Shown here one piece after another: positions 24,147 through 31,832 of a stretch of 40,187 bases of DNA (position 1 is its first letter; the number at the start of each line of letters is the position of its first letter). Source of the stretch: JBQTHD01 sp052390275 (GTDB taxonomy: Bacteria > Actinomycetota > Acidimicrobiia > Acidimicrobiales > AC-14); NCBI GenBank assembly GCA_052390275.1, contig JBQTHD010000036.1:1-40187 (forward strand), read 5' to 3'. Made by a program: the position numbers and the translations under genes. A model generated the notes under the pieces. The model saw only the letters and a list, made by a program, of their open reading frames with translations, was not told where the DNA came from and did no database searches.

Positions 24147-25187
24147 ATGGAGTGGATCGAGATGACCGGCCGGGATGTGGCCGAGGCGACAGAGAAGGCC
24201 CTGGACGCCCTGGGAGTGGGCGAAGATGATGCTGAGATAAAAGTCATTGAGGGGCCGCGACCAGGGCTGTTCGGGTTGGTCCGATCCGCCGCCCGGGTGA
24301 GGGCGCGCGTTCGCCCGGCATCCGTGCGGCCCAAAACCGACAGGCGGAACCGGAGGGAGGCGGGTCATGATGACCGCCAGGGGGCTTCCGCTGCAGCGAA
24401 GGACCGGGCTGCACGTTCATCAACCGGCGGGGAGGCCCCGGGCCTGGGGTCTGGGGGGTCCGCAGGGAGTTCCGGCGGCCCCCTCTCGAGGAGTCGTTCA
24501 CGAAACAACACCACCCGATCATCACGGGCCCCAGCCACCAAGATGGCGGAGGCCCTCGATGCCTTCCCGCAGGCGACCGGCCCCTCCGTCTCCACCGACA
24601 CTACGTCGGCGCCAGGCGGCAATACCGCTGTCCAGAACAACCGCTCGATTGGCACCAACACCTTGATTGACGGCAGATGCCCGACTGATGGCAACGAAGG
24701 AGGAAGTATGAGCACGGTGACTGAAGCCGACGAGTCTTCGGTAGACGGGATCGAGGTGGCAGAAGAGTTTCTCGAAGGCCTGCTGGATACCTTCGGGGTG
24801 GACTTCGAACTGTCCCACCGGGACTTGGATAACGACCTGGTGGAGATCTGCGTCACTGGTGACGACCTGGGCCTTTTGATCGGACCCCGAGGTCAGACCC
24901 TGTCGGCCATCCAGGACCTGACCCGAACCGTCGTCCAGCGGGAGGGCTCGAACCAGCGACTTGTGGTCGACATTGCCGGCTACCGGGAGGCCCGGCGGGT
25001 GGCCTTGGATCGGTTCACCAGGGAAGTGGTGGCCGAGGTTCTAAAGACAGGCCGGGCGCAATCGCTGGAGCCGATGCCGGCGGCTGATCGCAAGGTGGTC
25101 CACGACACCGCCAACCAGATCGCCGGTATTGCCACTGAGTCTGAAGGCGAGGACCCCAATCGCCGAGTGGTTATCTCCCCAGCCTGA
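24147..25187 (+). CDS. khpB: KhpB/Jag RNA-binding protein
   Basis: 346 residues. Residues 1-55 are the Jag-N domain (EMTGRDVAEATEKALDALGV, KVIEGPRPGLFGLVRSAARV). A 130-residue low-complexity linker follows. The KH domain has LGLLIGPRGQTLSAIQDL with the G-P-R-G loop. The R3H domain has EPMPAADRKVVHDTANQ, with the R-x3-H pair. Together with KhpA it binds RNA and affects cell division and elongation in Gram-positives. The linker is much longer than in firmicutes. Starts three bases after yidC, so it is in the same operon. Confidence 0.9.
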   Translation: MEWIEMTGRDVAEATEKALDALGVGEDDAEIKVIEGPRPGLFGLVRSAARVRARVRPASVRPKTDRRNRREAGHDDRQGASAAAKDRAARSSTGGEAPGLGSGGSAGSSGGPLSRSRSRNNTTRSSRAPATKMAEALDAFPQATGPSVSTDTTSAPGGNTAVQNNRSIGTNTLIDGRCPTDGNEGGSMSTVTEADESSVDGIEVAEEFLEGLLDTFGVDFELSHRDLDNDLVEICVTGDDLGLLIGPRGQTLSAIQDLTRTVVQREGSNQRLVVDIAGYREARRVALDRFTREVVAEVLKTGRAQSLEPMPAADRKVVHDTANQIAGIATESEGEDPNRRVVISPA

Positions 25188-25857
25188 TCAAATTCTCCCC
25201 CTGGCACCTCCCGGGGAGGCGGCGCTCTGGCTGCGGATGCAGGAGTGGCTGGATCGGGCGCGGGATTACGGGCTGGTGGGTCCGGGCCCGACGGAACCAC
25301 ATGTCCGCCATGCCCTCGGGTACGCCCTGGCCACCGGCCCGCTGGGCCAACGGCGGTGCCTGGACCTGGGGAGCGGGGCAGGCCTCCCAGGGCTTCCCCT
25401 GGCGGTGGCTTGGCCGCAGTCCAACTGGATCCTGCTTGATGCCCGGCAGAAGCGCTGCGCCTTTCTCCGCCAAGTCGTTGATGACCTCGGACTGGGTTCT
25501 CGAACGCAGGTAGTCGCCTCCCGGGCTGAGGACTTCGGGCGTGGGGACCAACGGGGAAGTCTCGATGTGGTCGTCTCGCGGTCCTTCGGTGGACCGGCGG
25601 TGGTGGCCGAATGCGCTGCTCCCCTACTTCGCCCCTCGGGGTGTCTGGTGGTCTCCGAGCCCCCCGGTCGCGACGATTCCTCCGATGGGGACGAGGAGAA
25701 GCGGTGGCCCCCTGAGGGGGTGACCCAACTGGGTATGGCGGTGGATGGGCGATTCCACGGTCCTGTCGGCACGTTTCAACGCCTGAGACAAACCTTCATC
25801 TGCCCGAAGACCTATCCCCGCCGAGCCGGGATCCCGGAGAAGCGCCCGCTGTTCTAG
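25129..25857 (+). CDS. rsmG: 16S rRNA G527 methyltransferase RsmG
   Basis: 242 residues from a TTG at 25129 that overlaps khpB by 59 bases. No ATG or GTG start lies nearer than ATG 25237, so the true start is uncertain. The SAM site CLDLGSGAGLPGLPLAVA is typical of RsmG (GidB). ILLDARQKRCAFLRQ and VVASRAEDFGRGD follow in the usual order, then LDVVVSRSFGGPAVVAECAA. C-terminal ILRQ-like part present. Methylates N7 of G527 in 16S rRNA; loss gives low-level streptomycin resistance in other species. Confidence 0.9.
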   Translation: MPLSLKARTPIAEWLSPQPDQILPLAPPGEAALWLRMQEWLDRARDYGLVGPGPTEPHVRHALGYALATGPLGQRRCLDLGSGAGLPGLPLAVAWPQSNWILLDARQKRCAFLRQVVDDLGLGSRTQVVASRAEDFGRGDQRGSLDVVVSRSFGGPAVVAECAAPLLRPSGCLVVSEPPGRDDSSDGDEEKRWPPEGVTQLGMAVDGRFHGPVGTFQRLRQTFICPKTYPRRAGIPEKRPLF

Positions 25858-25994
25858 GGCTCCTAGGCCGTTCCAGCTCTCTTGAAGAACGGTTCGAGAT
25901 GGCGCCAAGAGCGCGGACCACCCGCTCCCACCTGCCTTTTTGTCGATTGGCAGATCGCAGGATCGGGAAAGTCGCGACCTTGAGTTGAGGACTA

Positions 25995-26010
25995 CGTTTC
26001 ACGTGAAACC
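25995..26010. promoter_or_regulatory. parS: parS chromosomal centromere site
   Basis: CGTTTCACGTGAAACC. The inner 14 bases are a perfect palindrome and match the universal parS TGTTTCACGTGAAACA except at the outermost bases. It sits 84 bases before the chosen ParA start, where ParB would nucleate. I saw no second copy in the window. Confidence 0.93.
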
Positions 26011-26093
26011 TGAGATGGGATCACCAGCGTGAGAGGATGAGGCCATGTTCCAACCTGGACCGATGTGGTCAGCTGGCGGGGTCAGTCCCTCTG

Positions 26094-27014
26094 ATGAGTA
26101 GTCCCGTACAACCCTCGGCTCTGGAGGACGCGTTATCTCCACCTGGCTCGACCGAGCCGGAAACGACACCCGAGGATTCTGTCCACTTCCAGGCTCCTGC
26201 TGTCGCCAAGGATCCGGCAGGAAGGCAGCGGTCGTCCGTGGCCCGCATCATGGCGGTCGCCAACCAGAAGGGTGGGGTGGGCAAGACCACCACGGCGGTC
26301 AACCTGGGGGCCGGCCTGGCCGAGCTTGACTATCGGGTTCTGGTGGTGGACCTCGACCCACAAGGCAACGCCACCACCGGTCTGGGGGTGGATGCCCGCT
26401 CTCTTGGGCACTCTGTCTACGACGTTCTTCTGAGCGACGCCCCGGTGGAGGACTGCATCGAGCCCACCGCGCTGAAGAACCTTTTCGTCCTGCCGGCCAC
26501 GATTGATCTGGCCGGTGCGGAGATCGAGTTGGTGCCGGCGTTCAGCCGGGAACTTCGGCTGCGACGGGCGTTGACTTCGGTTCTGGGGGACTACGACTAC
26601 ATCCTTATCGACTGCCCTCCGTCGCTGGGCCTCCTGACCGTCAACGGCCTCTCGGCGGCGACCGAGGTGTTGGTCCCCATCCAGTGCGAGTACTACGCCT
26701 TGGAAGGACTCGGCCAGTTGATGCGGAACGTTTCGCTGGTGCAGAGCAACCTGAACCCGACCCTGGAGCTGTCCACCATTGTGCTGACGATGTTTGATGG
26801 CCGAACCAAGTTGGCCAGCCAGGTGAGCCAGGAGGTACGCAGGCACTTCGGCCCCAAGGTCTGTCGCAGCATCGTCCCCCGGAGCGTAAGAATCTCCGAA
26901 GCGCCCTCCTTCGGCCAACCCATTCTGGTCTTCGACCCCACTTCGCGCGGCGCTCTCGCCTACCGCGAACTAGCCAAGGAGGTGAGTCGTGGTACGCCAA
27001 GGCGGGCTGGGTAG
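26094..27014 (+). CDS. parA: Chromosome partition ATPase ParA (Soj)
   Basis: ATPase that segregates origins with ParB-parS. P-loop MAVANQKGGVGKTTTAVNLG, then VLVVDLDPQGNATTGLG, YILIDCPPSLGLLTVNGLSA, and SIVPRSVRISEAPSFGQPIL, a very conserved end of family members. About 306 residues from ATG 26094; an in-frame ATG at 26037 with GAGAGG directly ahead would add 19 residues. The N-terminal 50 residues are low complexity. Overlaps parB by 26 bases. Confidence 0.96.
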   Translation: MSSPVQPSALEDALSPPGSTEPETTPEDSVHFQAPAVAKDPAGRQRSSVARIMAVANQKGGVGKTTTAVNLGAGLAELDYRVLVVDLDPQGNATTGLGVDARSLGHSVYDVLLSDAPVEDCIEPTALKNLFVLPATIDLAGAEIELVPAFSRELRLRRALTSVLGDYDYILIDCPPSLGLLTVNGLSAATEVLVPIQCEYYALEGLGQLMRNVSLVQSNLNPTLELSTIVLTMFDGRTKLASQVSQEVRRHFGPKVCRSIVPRSVRISEAPSFGQPILVFDPTSRGALAYRELAKEVSRGTPRRAG

Positions 27015-27927
27015 AGGTTTGGGCGCCCTGATTCCTTCGTCGATGGAGGCCGGCACCGCTGCGGAACCAGGAGTTGTCGTTTTCGCGGAGTTGTCGGTGT
27101 CCTCGATCGTCCCCAACCAGCGGCAACCGCGCACGATCTTCGACGAGGAGGCCATGGCTGCGCTGGCCACCTCCATATCCGAGCTAGGCGTCCTGCAGCC
27201 CATCCTGGTACGTCAACTCGGGTCCGACTCCTACGAGTTGATCGCTGGCGAGCGAAGGTGGCGGGCCGCACGAAGAGCCGGCCTGGATCAGGTTCCGGCC
27301 ATCATCCGGCGGGTGGAGGATTCCGCCAGTCTCGAACAGGCCCTGGTGGAGAACGTCCAGCGGGAAGACCTCAACCCCATGGACGAGGCGGCCGCCTACC
27401 GACAGTTGCTGGATGACTTTGGCTTGACCCACGAAGTGTTGGCCGCCCGCATGGGCAGGAGCCGAGCAGCTATATCCAACACGCTGCGGCTGTTCCAGTT
27501 GCCATCCAGCGTCCAGCGGCTGCTCCTGGATGGTCAACTGACAGCCGGTCATGCCCGGGCGATCCTGACAACACCGGATCGCCACTACCAGGAAGTTCTA
27601 GCGCGACGAGCGGTCTCGGATCAGCTGTCGGTTCGGGCATTGGAGGAGATGGCCCGCCGCCACAACCGGGTGACAGCCGAAGCCGCCAGTCCCACCACCG
27701 ACCAACCCGACAACGCAGCCCACGCACCGGGAGCCAAGGCTCAAAGTCAACCCCGGCCGTTGCGACCCCCAGGTCTGTTGGAACTAGAGGAGTTGTTATC
27801 GGCTTACCTCGACACCCGGGTGTCGGTCGAGATGTCGGCCACCCGGGGCCGAATGACGATCGAGTTCGCCACTTTGGAGGACCTGGAGCGCATCTACCGC
27901 GTGATAACCGATCCCACCGAGCCCTGA
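26989..27927 (+). CDS. parB: Chromosome partition protein ParB
   Basis: 312 residues. Start GTG 26989 is fixed by AAGGAGGT five bases upstream, inside parA. N-terminal VRQGGLGRGLGALIPSS is the usual ParA-stimulating peptide. ELIAGERRWRAARRAGLDQV is the CTP-binding GERRxRA box. EQALVENVQREDLNPMDEAA and AARMGRSRAAISNTLRLFQL (helix-turn-helix) bind parS. The C-terminal dimer domain ends near LEDLERIYRVIT. A clamp that slides from parS. Confidence 0.97.
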   Translation: MVRQGGLGRGLGALIPSSMEAGTAAEPGVVVFAELSVSSIVPNQRQPRTIFDEEAMAALATSISELGVLQPILVRQLGSDSYELIAGERRWRAARRAGLDQVPAIIRRVEDSASLEQALVENVQREDLNPMDEAAAYRQLLDDFGLTHEVLAARMGRSRAAISNTLRLFQLPSSVQRLLLDGQLTAGHARAILTTPDRHYQEVLARRAVSDQLSVRALEEMARRHNRVTAEAASPTTDQPDNAAHAPGAKAQSQPRPLRPPGLLELEELLSAYLDTRVSVEMSATRGRMTIEFATLEDLERIYRVITDPTEP

Positions 27928-28022
27928 AGCTGGCGTTTCCAGTGGCTGCGGCCCAATGCTGGAGCCCGAGGCGGTGAATGTTTGACGCTGGACTGTGAGT
28001 TATCCCTAGGGTGCGTTCAACC

Positions 28023-28031
28023 TGTGGACAA
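28023..28031. promoter_or_regulatory. DnaA box between parB and trxA
   Basis: TGTGGACAA, the exact complement of TTGTCCACA, in the convergent parB-trxA gap about 6.5 kb from dnaA. Could be a DnaA-titrating site or chance; a single 9-mer is weak evidence. Confidence 0.35.
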
Positions 28032-28059
28032 CTGTGCTCAGGTCGATCTGTAGGCGAAA

Positions 28060-28088
28060 GGGGTGGGAGCCATGACGGCGCCCACCCC
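28060..28088. terminator. Hairpin in the convergent parB-trxA gap
   Basis: GGGGTGGG (28060-28067) pairs perfectly with CCCACCCC (28081-28088). After one A-G mismatch the stem continues with GCC/GGC around a 5-base loop. There is no clear T run on either side. Probably stops transcription coming from parB. Confidence 0.5.
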
Positions 28089-28141
28089 TGGAGTTATGTC
28101 CCTTCTCGACCGTTTTGAGAATGTGTTCAGAATTCATTCAG

Positions 28142-28166
28142 GCTCAACCTGGGCCTGAAGTTGAGC
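28142..28166 (-). terminator. Hairpin directly after trxA
   Basis: GCTCAAC (28142-28148) pairs with GTTGAGC (28160-28166) around 11 bases. The hairpin lies one base past the trxA stop on the minus strand. No T tract, so termination is only suggested. Confidence 0.4.
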
Positions 28167-28167
28167 G

Positions 28168-28497
28168 TTAGACCACGAACTCGGCGAACTCGGCCAACAG
28201 AGCGGCCTTTCCCTTGGCCCCCACCAGCTTCTTCTTGGCCACCCCATCCTGGAAAACGATGAGCGTGGGGATGCTCATGATCCCGAAGCGTTGGGCAACC
28301 CCCGGGTTGGCATCCACGTCCACCTTGGCGATTCGGAGCTTCCCCGCCTGCTCCTCGGCGATCTCCGCCAGGATCGGGGCAACCATCCGACACGGCCCGC
28401 ACCACTCCGCCCAGAAGTCCACGACCAGGGGCACAGCCGACCCGGATACCTCTTCATCGAAGGTGGCGTCGGTGAGGTTGATGACGTTCTCAGCCAT
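28168..28497 (-). CDS. trxA: Thioredoxin
   Basis: 109 residues from ATG 28497 (MAENVINLTDATF), with AAGGAG nine bases upstream; the frame is open to 28572 but that extension is not thioredoxin-like. The active site is DFWAEWCGPCRMVAPIL with the canonical WCGPC. The cis-Pro is in SIPTLIVFQDG. Full-length single domain. General disulfide reductant, reduced by the TrxB encoded nearby. Confidence 0.97.
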   Translation of the reverse strand: MAENVINLTDATFDEEVSGSAVPLVVDFWAEWCGPCRMVAPILAEIAEEQAGKLRIAKVDVDANPGVAQRFGIMSIPTLIVFQDGVAKKKLVGAKGKAALLAEFAEFVV

Positions 28498-28757
28498 GGG
28501 ATTGAACTCCTTGGTCTCGCTTCGAAGGGTCGGTTCCAGCCGGCCGTAACAGCTTGTCGGTTGGTTATTCATGCAGCCGTAGTTGCTACTGGCGCCGGCT
28601 AACAGCCAGAGGATGAGGTTAAAGCGTCACCGGACAGCTTGAGAGAGGCCTTCTGAGCCGCCCTCTTCGTTGGGTGCTCCAAGTTGCACCGCTGACAACC
28701 CCTACCCCCCGGTCGGCATTCCGCCGACCCAGCACCTCGGGCTGAAGGAGCCGGAGG

Positions 28758-29354
28758 CTAAAGCTCGACCATGGTTTGGGCGGTGAGGATGCACAACCGT
28801 GGGCCGGCGGGGGCGAGCGGGTCGCCGTCGGTTCCCAGCACGGCGGCCAGTGTGGTCAGGGTCACGTCCAGGGCGGCCACTCGGATGCCTTCTGGGCCGG
28901 GTTCTACGGCCACCATGGTGCCGGCCAGGTTCGCCCACAGCTCGACGACCCGGGTCGGGGGGTCGATGAGCAGGACCTCGCCCACGCCCAGCACGGCGTA
29001 GAAGTCGAGCTTGGCCCGGCTCTCATCGCCCGGGGACAACAGTTCCACCACCAAGGGCACGTCGCCTCGGAAGCCCCGGTCGGTGCAGTGCTCGGGACGG
29101 GCGAAGATGAGGTCGGGTACCCGGTAGTCGTCGTCGGCCGCGAACAAGCCGGCCTCCATCACCGGCACCAGCCTTCTGGCCTTGGCCACCGGGCCCAGGA
29201 GCATCAACAACTCGCTGGCCAGGCGCTGGTGCGGGCCTGATGGCGGCGGCACCATGTGCAGCACTCCTTCCCACATCTCGTCCCGCCCGTCGATGCCCTG
29301 CTGGCGGCGATCGGCGAGCAGGCCGGCGGGAACCTCCAGCAGCACCGCCCTCAC
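28758..29354 (-). CDS. Uma2-family PD-(D/E)xK nuclease-like protein
   Basis: 198 residues. Contains EMWEGVLHMVPPPSGPHQRL (typical N-terminus), DDDYRVPDLIFARPEH with Asp81, VPLVVELLSPGDESRAKLDF with Glu104 and Lys115, and VGEVLLIDP. This is the conserved series of the Uma2 (DUF820) family, a restriction-endonuclease fold. Natural role unknown; many copies are found in actinobacteria and cyanobacteria. GTG 29354 or GTG 29345 may be the start. It stands between trxB and trxA, which are usually adjacent. The 28498-28757 gap after it has only a short hairpin at 28711-28729. Confidence 0.85.
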   Translation of the reverse strand: MRAVLLEVPAGLLADRRQQGIDGRDEMWEGVLHMVPPPSGPHQRLASELLMLLGPVAKARRLVPVMEAGLFAADDDYRVPDLIFARPEHCTDRGFRGDVPLVVELLSPGDESRAKLDFYAVLGVGEVLLIDPPTRVVELWANLAGTMVAVEPGPEGIRVAALDVTLTTLAAVLGTDGDPLAPAGPRLCILTAQTMVEL

Positions 29355-29530
29355 CCTCCGTCTCCCGAGCCGTGAGCCCCTGGCACCTTGCCAAAACTAC
29401 TGCGCCGACCACAGATCATTCCCGGTTGCCCCTAAAGCCGGTGAGGCGGCCCCTGCTGGTATCACCGTTGCTGCCCCGACCACAACGTTGCCCCGGTTAC
29501 TCCGGCCACAACCACCGAGCGGTCCTGGCC

Positions 29531-30550
29531 TCAGTGGTTGGCCTCCAGCCACCTTTCCAAGTCGATGGCGGCCATACACCCGGTTCCCGCCGCAGTGATG
29601 GCTTGGCGGTAGACGTGGTCAGCAACATCGCCGGCGGCGAAGACTCCGGGAATGTTGGTGGTGGTGCCCTCCCCGGTGACCAGGTAACCAGCAGCGTCGG
29701 TGTCGAGTTGGCCGACGAACAATGAAGTGTTGGGGACGTGACCAATGGCGATGAAAAGACCGCTGACGTCGAGGGTGGACTCGACACCGCTGATCACGTT
29801 GGTCAGGCGGGCGCCCAGCAGTTGATCGGTGCCCAGGAGTTGACTGACCACCGAGTTCCAGACGAAACGGATCTTGGGGTTGGACAGGGCCCGGTCCTGC
29901 ATGATCTTCGAGGCCCGGAGCGAGTCCCGTCGGTGGATCACCGAAACCGAGGAGGCGAACTTGGTCAAGAACTGCGCCTCCTCCAGGGCGGAGTCTCCGC
30001 CGCCGACCACCGCGATGTCGCGGCCCTGGAAGAAGAAGCCGTCGCAGGTCGCACAGGTGGACACCCCCCGACCGATGAGCGAGATCTCGTTGTCCAGGTT
30101 CAGCATCCGGGACTTGGCCCCGGTGGACACGATGACGGCCTTCGCCCGGTACTCGGCGTCGCCCACCCAGACCCCGAAGGGCCGGGACGAAAGGTCCACC
30201 CGGGTGACCCGCTCGGTGATGAACTCCGCGCCGAAGCGCTGGGCCTGGCCCCGGAAGTTGCCCATCAACTCCGGACCCATGATCCCGTTGACGAACCCGG
30301 GAAAGTTCTCCACCTCGGTGGTGAGCATCAACTGGCCGCCGGGCTGGTCGGAGGTGGACGAGGGCTCGCCCTCGATGACCAACGGCGACAGGTTGGCCCT
30401 AGCGGTGTAGATGGCAGCGGTGAGCCCCGCAGGGCCTGAGCCGACGATGATCACATCCCGAACGTCAGTTGGGGCGGCCTCGGACTGGGCGGCCTCGGGC
30501 AGGGCGGCCTCGGACTGGGCGGCCTCGGGCAGGGTGGTACCGACGGTCAT
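29531..30550 (-). CDS. trxB: Thioredoxin reductase
   Basis: 339 residues from ATG 30550, which has AGGAG four bases upstream; the frame is open to 30631 but that part lies partly in the adjacent MITE-like element. FAD motif VIIVGSGPAGLTAAIYTARA, active site STCATCDGFFF with Cys166 and Cys169, NADPH motif IAVVGGGDSALEEAQFL, and VFAAGDVADHVYRQAITAAG for FAD ribityl binding. Residues 7-27 are an extra PEAAQSEAA repeat, encoded by four 15-bp units. Reduces TrxA. Confidence 0.97.
   Translation of the reverse strand: MTVGTTLPEAAQSEAALPEAAQSEAAPTDVRDVIIVGSGPAGLTAAIYTARANLSPLVIEGEPSSTSDQPGGQLMLTTEVENFPGFVNGIMGPELMGNFRGQAQRFGAEFITERVTRVDLSSRPFGVWVGDAEYRAKAVIVSTGAKSRMLNLDNEISLIGRGVSTCATCDGFFFQGRDIAVVGGGDSALEEAQFLTKFASSVSVIHRRDSLRASKIMQDRALSNPKIRFVWNSVVSQLLGTDQLLGARLTNVISGVESTLDVSGLFIAIGHVPNTSLFVGQLDTDAAGYLVTGEGTTTNIPGVFAAGDVADHVYRQAITAAGTGCMAAIDLERWLEANH
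30474..30533. repeat. Four 15-bp units in the 5' end of trxB
   Basis: Units of 15 bp start at 30474, 30489, 30504 and 30519. They alternate GCGGCCTCGGACTGG and GCGGCCTCGGGCAGG, so the array is an exact 30-bp tandem duplication. It encodes the N-terminal repeat of TrxB, upstream of the FAD domain. Confidence 0.92.
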
Positions 30551-30587
30551 CGTTCTCCTAGCGAAATGGTGGGCGGGCCGGGTTTGT

Positions 30588-30755
30588 CTAGTGGTCTGTC
30601 GCCGAATTGATCTGGTGGTTACGACGGCCATCGGCGCCCCAGGCGGCGTTGCTCGGCCTCGAAAGACCTACGGGTATTCCCTCGACCTCGCGCCTTGCCA
30701 TGAACGCCGAGTGGCTCGCCGTACCCACCCAGCCAATTCGCAGACAGACCACTAG
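30588..30755. mobile_element. 168-bp MITE-like element with terminal inverted repeats
   Basis: CTAGTGGTCTGTC (30588-30600) and GACAGACCACTAG (30743-30755) are perfect 13-bp inverted repeats. They extend to about 22 bp with two mismatches (GCCGAATTG against TGCGAATTG). TA stands just outside GTGGTCTGTC on both sides, as expected for a TA target duplication of the IS630/Tc1-mariner group. Nothing inside codes. The right TA is in the TAG stop of the holin-like gene. The element separates that gene from trxB. Family assignment is from the TIR and TA pattern only. Confidence 0.65.
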
Positions 30756-31207
30756 CGCGCCGGACCGCCCAGTTGGCCCCCGCTTTGGCTACCACCCGCT
30801 GAGGAGTTGATTGGCCCCCGCTTGGACCACAGGACCGATCCGGCGGCCACGAAGAGTGATCCAAGAACCACATATGCGAGCCAGACTCCACTGGGCAGGA
30901 TCAGGTCCATGGCTCGCAGGAGTCCGATGAGGGCAAGAAGGCCGGCGGCGGCGGCCAGAATGAGGCTGGCCAAGCCGAATACCACCCCTTTGGCCAGACC
31001 CACCAGGCGATCGGTGGTTCGCAGGCGAAGGCCGTCAAAAAGGCTCTGAATGCGCTGGGCCAGGTTGGCCGCCCAATCGGCTTCGCTACCGCTGGGATCA
31101 CCGTCGGGGCCACCGGACGAACCCGAGGTGGACCGCCGATGATGGGGCTCGCCGTCGGCGGTTCCCGACGACCCCAGTCCGGGGGAATTCGGCGTCTCGA
31201 AGGACAT
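30752..31207 (-). CDS. Holin-X/phage-holin-superfamily membrane protein
   Basis: 151 residues. A disordered Gly/Ser/Pro N-terminus precedes an amphipathic helix (ANLAQRIQSLFDGLRLRTTD), then two membrane helices (VFGLASLILAAAAGLLALIG and VWLAYVVLGSLFVAAGSVLW) and a short tail. This is the layout of the DUF1469/Actinobacterial holin-X family, common in non-phage loci. I see no lysis partner, so it is probably a cellular membrane protein. Its TAG stop coincides with the end of the MITE-like element. Removing one TA and the element gives CGC TAG ACA, so the ancestral stop would be the same. Confidence 0.7.
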   Translation of the reverse strand: MSFETPNSPGLGSSGTADGEPHHRRSTSGSSGGPDGDPSGSEADWAANLAQRIQSLFDGLRLRTTDRLVGLAKGVVFGLASLILAAAAGLLALIGLLRAMDLILPSGVWLAYVVLGSLFVAAGSVLWSKRGPINSSAGGSQSGGQLGGPAR

Positions 31208-31286
31208 TGGCGCTTCCCCTGGCGAAATCGCGGTGGGTTGGGATCGCAGTGGGTTGGGCGTTGCCGGGTGAGCCTACCCTGGGTCC

Positions 31287-31832
31287 ATGGCCAGAACCGG
31301 TTGGGGCATTGTGGCCGGCGGGGCGGTGGCGGCCATTGGCGGCGCCGTTCTGGGCGAGTTCAGTTTTGCCGGGCCCACTGTCTTGGTGTCAGCCGGCGTC
31401 CTGGGGTTCGCCGTCTCAGAGGCGGCGGTGGGGGTGGCCGGCGAACGGCGGGTCCGCCTCGCGGTCGCATGCGGCCTCTTCACCTTCGCAGCCTTGACCT
31501 TTGCCGGCTGGGTGTTCACCGGCCACGAACTGCGGGCCCTCGGCCGAGCCGGTTGGGCGGCCCTGCCCTTTGGTTTCGGCGTGGCCTGGCTCCGGGCCTG
31601 GCCTCCCCCGGCCCCGGCGATCACCCGGGAAACTGAACCAGACCCAGAACCTCACAGCTCTGACGATCCAGGATCGCCAGACCTGTCGAGCCAGGACCAG
31701 CCGAGCCAGGACCAGCCGAGCCAGGACCAACCGAGCCAGGACCAGCCAGCCCAGACCCGGGAGCCGGAGCCCCCCCGAGCGGCGCCGGGCCCGGTTGCCC
31801 TTGGGGTTGAGGGTTCCGACCAGCCTCGCTGA
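31287..31832 (+). CDS. Multi-pass membrane protein with a repeat-rich tail
   Basis: 181 residues. Residues 1-110 have about four hydrophobic segments (GIVAGGAVAAIGGAVLGEF, VLVSAGVLGFAVSEAAVGVA, LAVACGLFTFAALTFAGWVF, and WAALPFGFGVAWLRAW). The rest is an acidic Pro/Gln tail with five SQDQP-like repeats. I do not recognise the family. The ATG is followed immediately by a normal coding pattern; TACCCT lies six bases ahead, so it may be leaderless. The tail overlaps the 3' end of the minus-strand gene by 212 bases. Confidence 0.6.
   Translation: MARTGWGIVAGGAVAAIGGAVLGEFSFAGPTVLVSAGVLGFAVSEAAVGVAGERRVRLAVACGLFTFAALTFAGWVFTGHELRALGRAGWAALPFGFGVAWLRAWPPPAPAITRETEPDPEPHSSDDPGSPDLSSQDQPSQDQPSQDQPSQDQPAQTREPEPPRAAPGPVALGVEGSDQPR

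Noticed and set aside
30752..31207. Prophage remnant, because of the holin-like protein
   Set aside because: No endolysin, capsid or phage integrase nearby; the family is common as a cellular membrane protein in actinobacteria.
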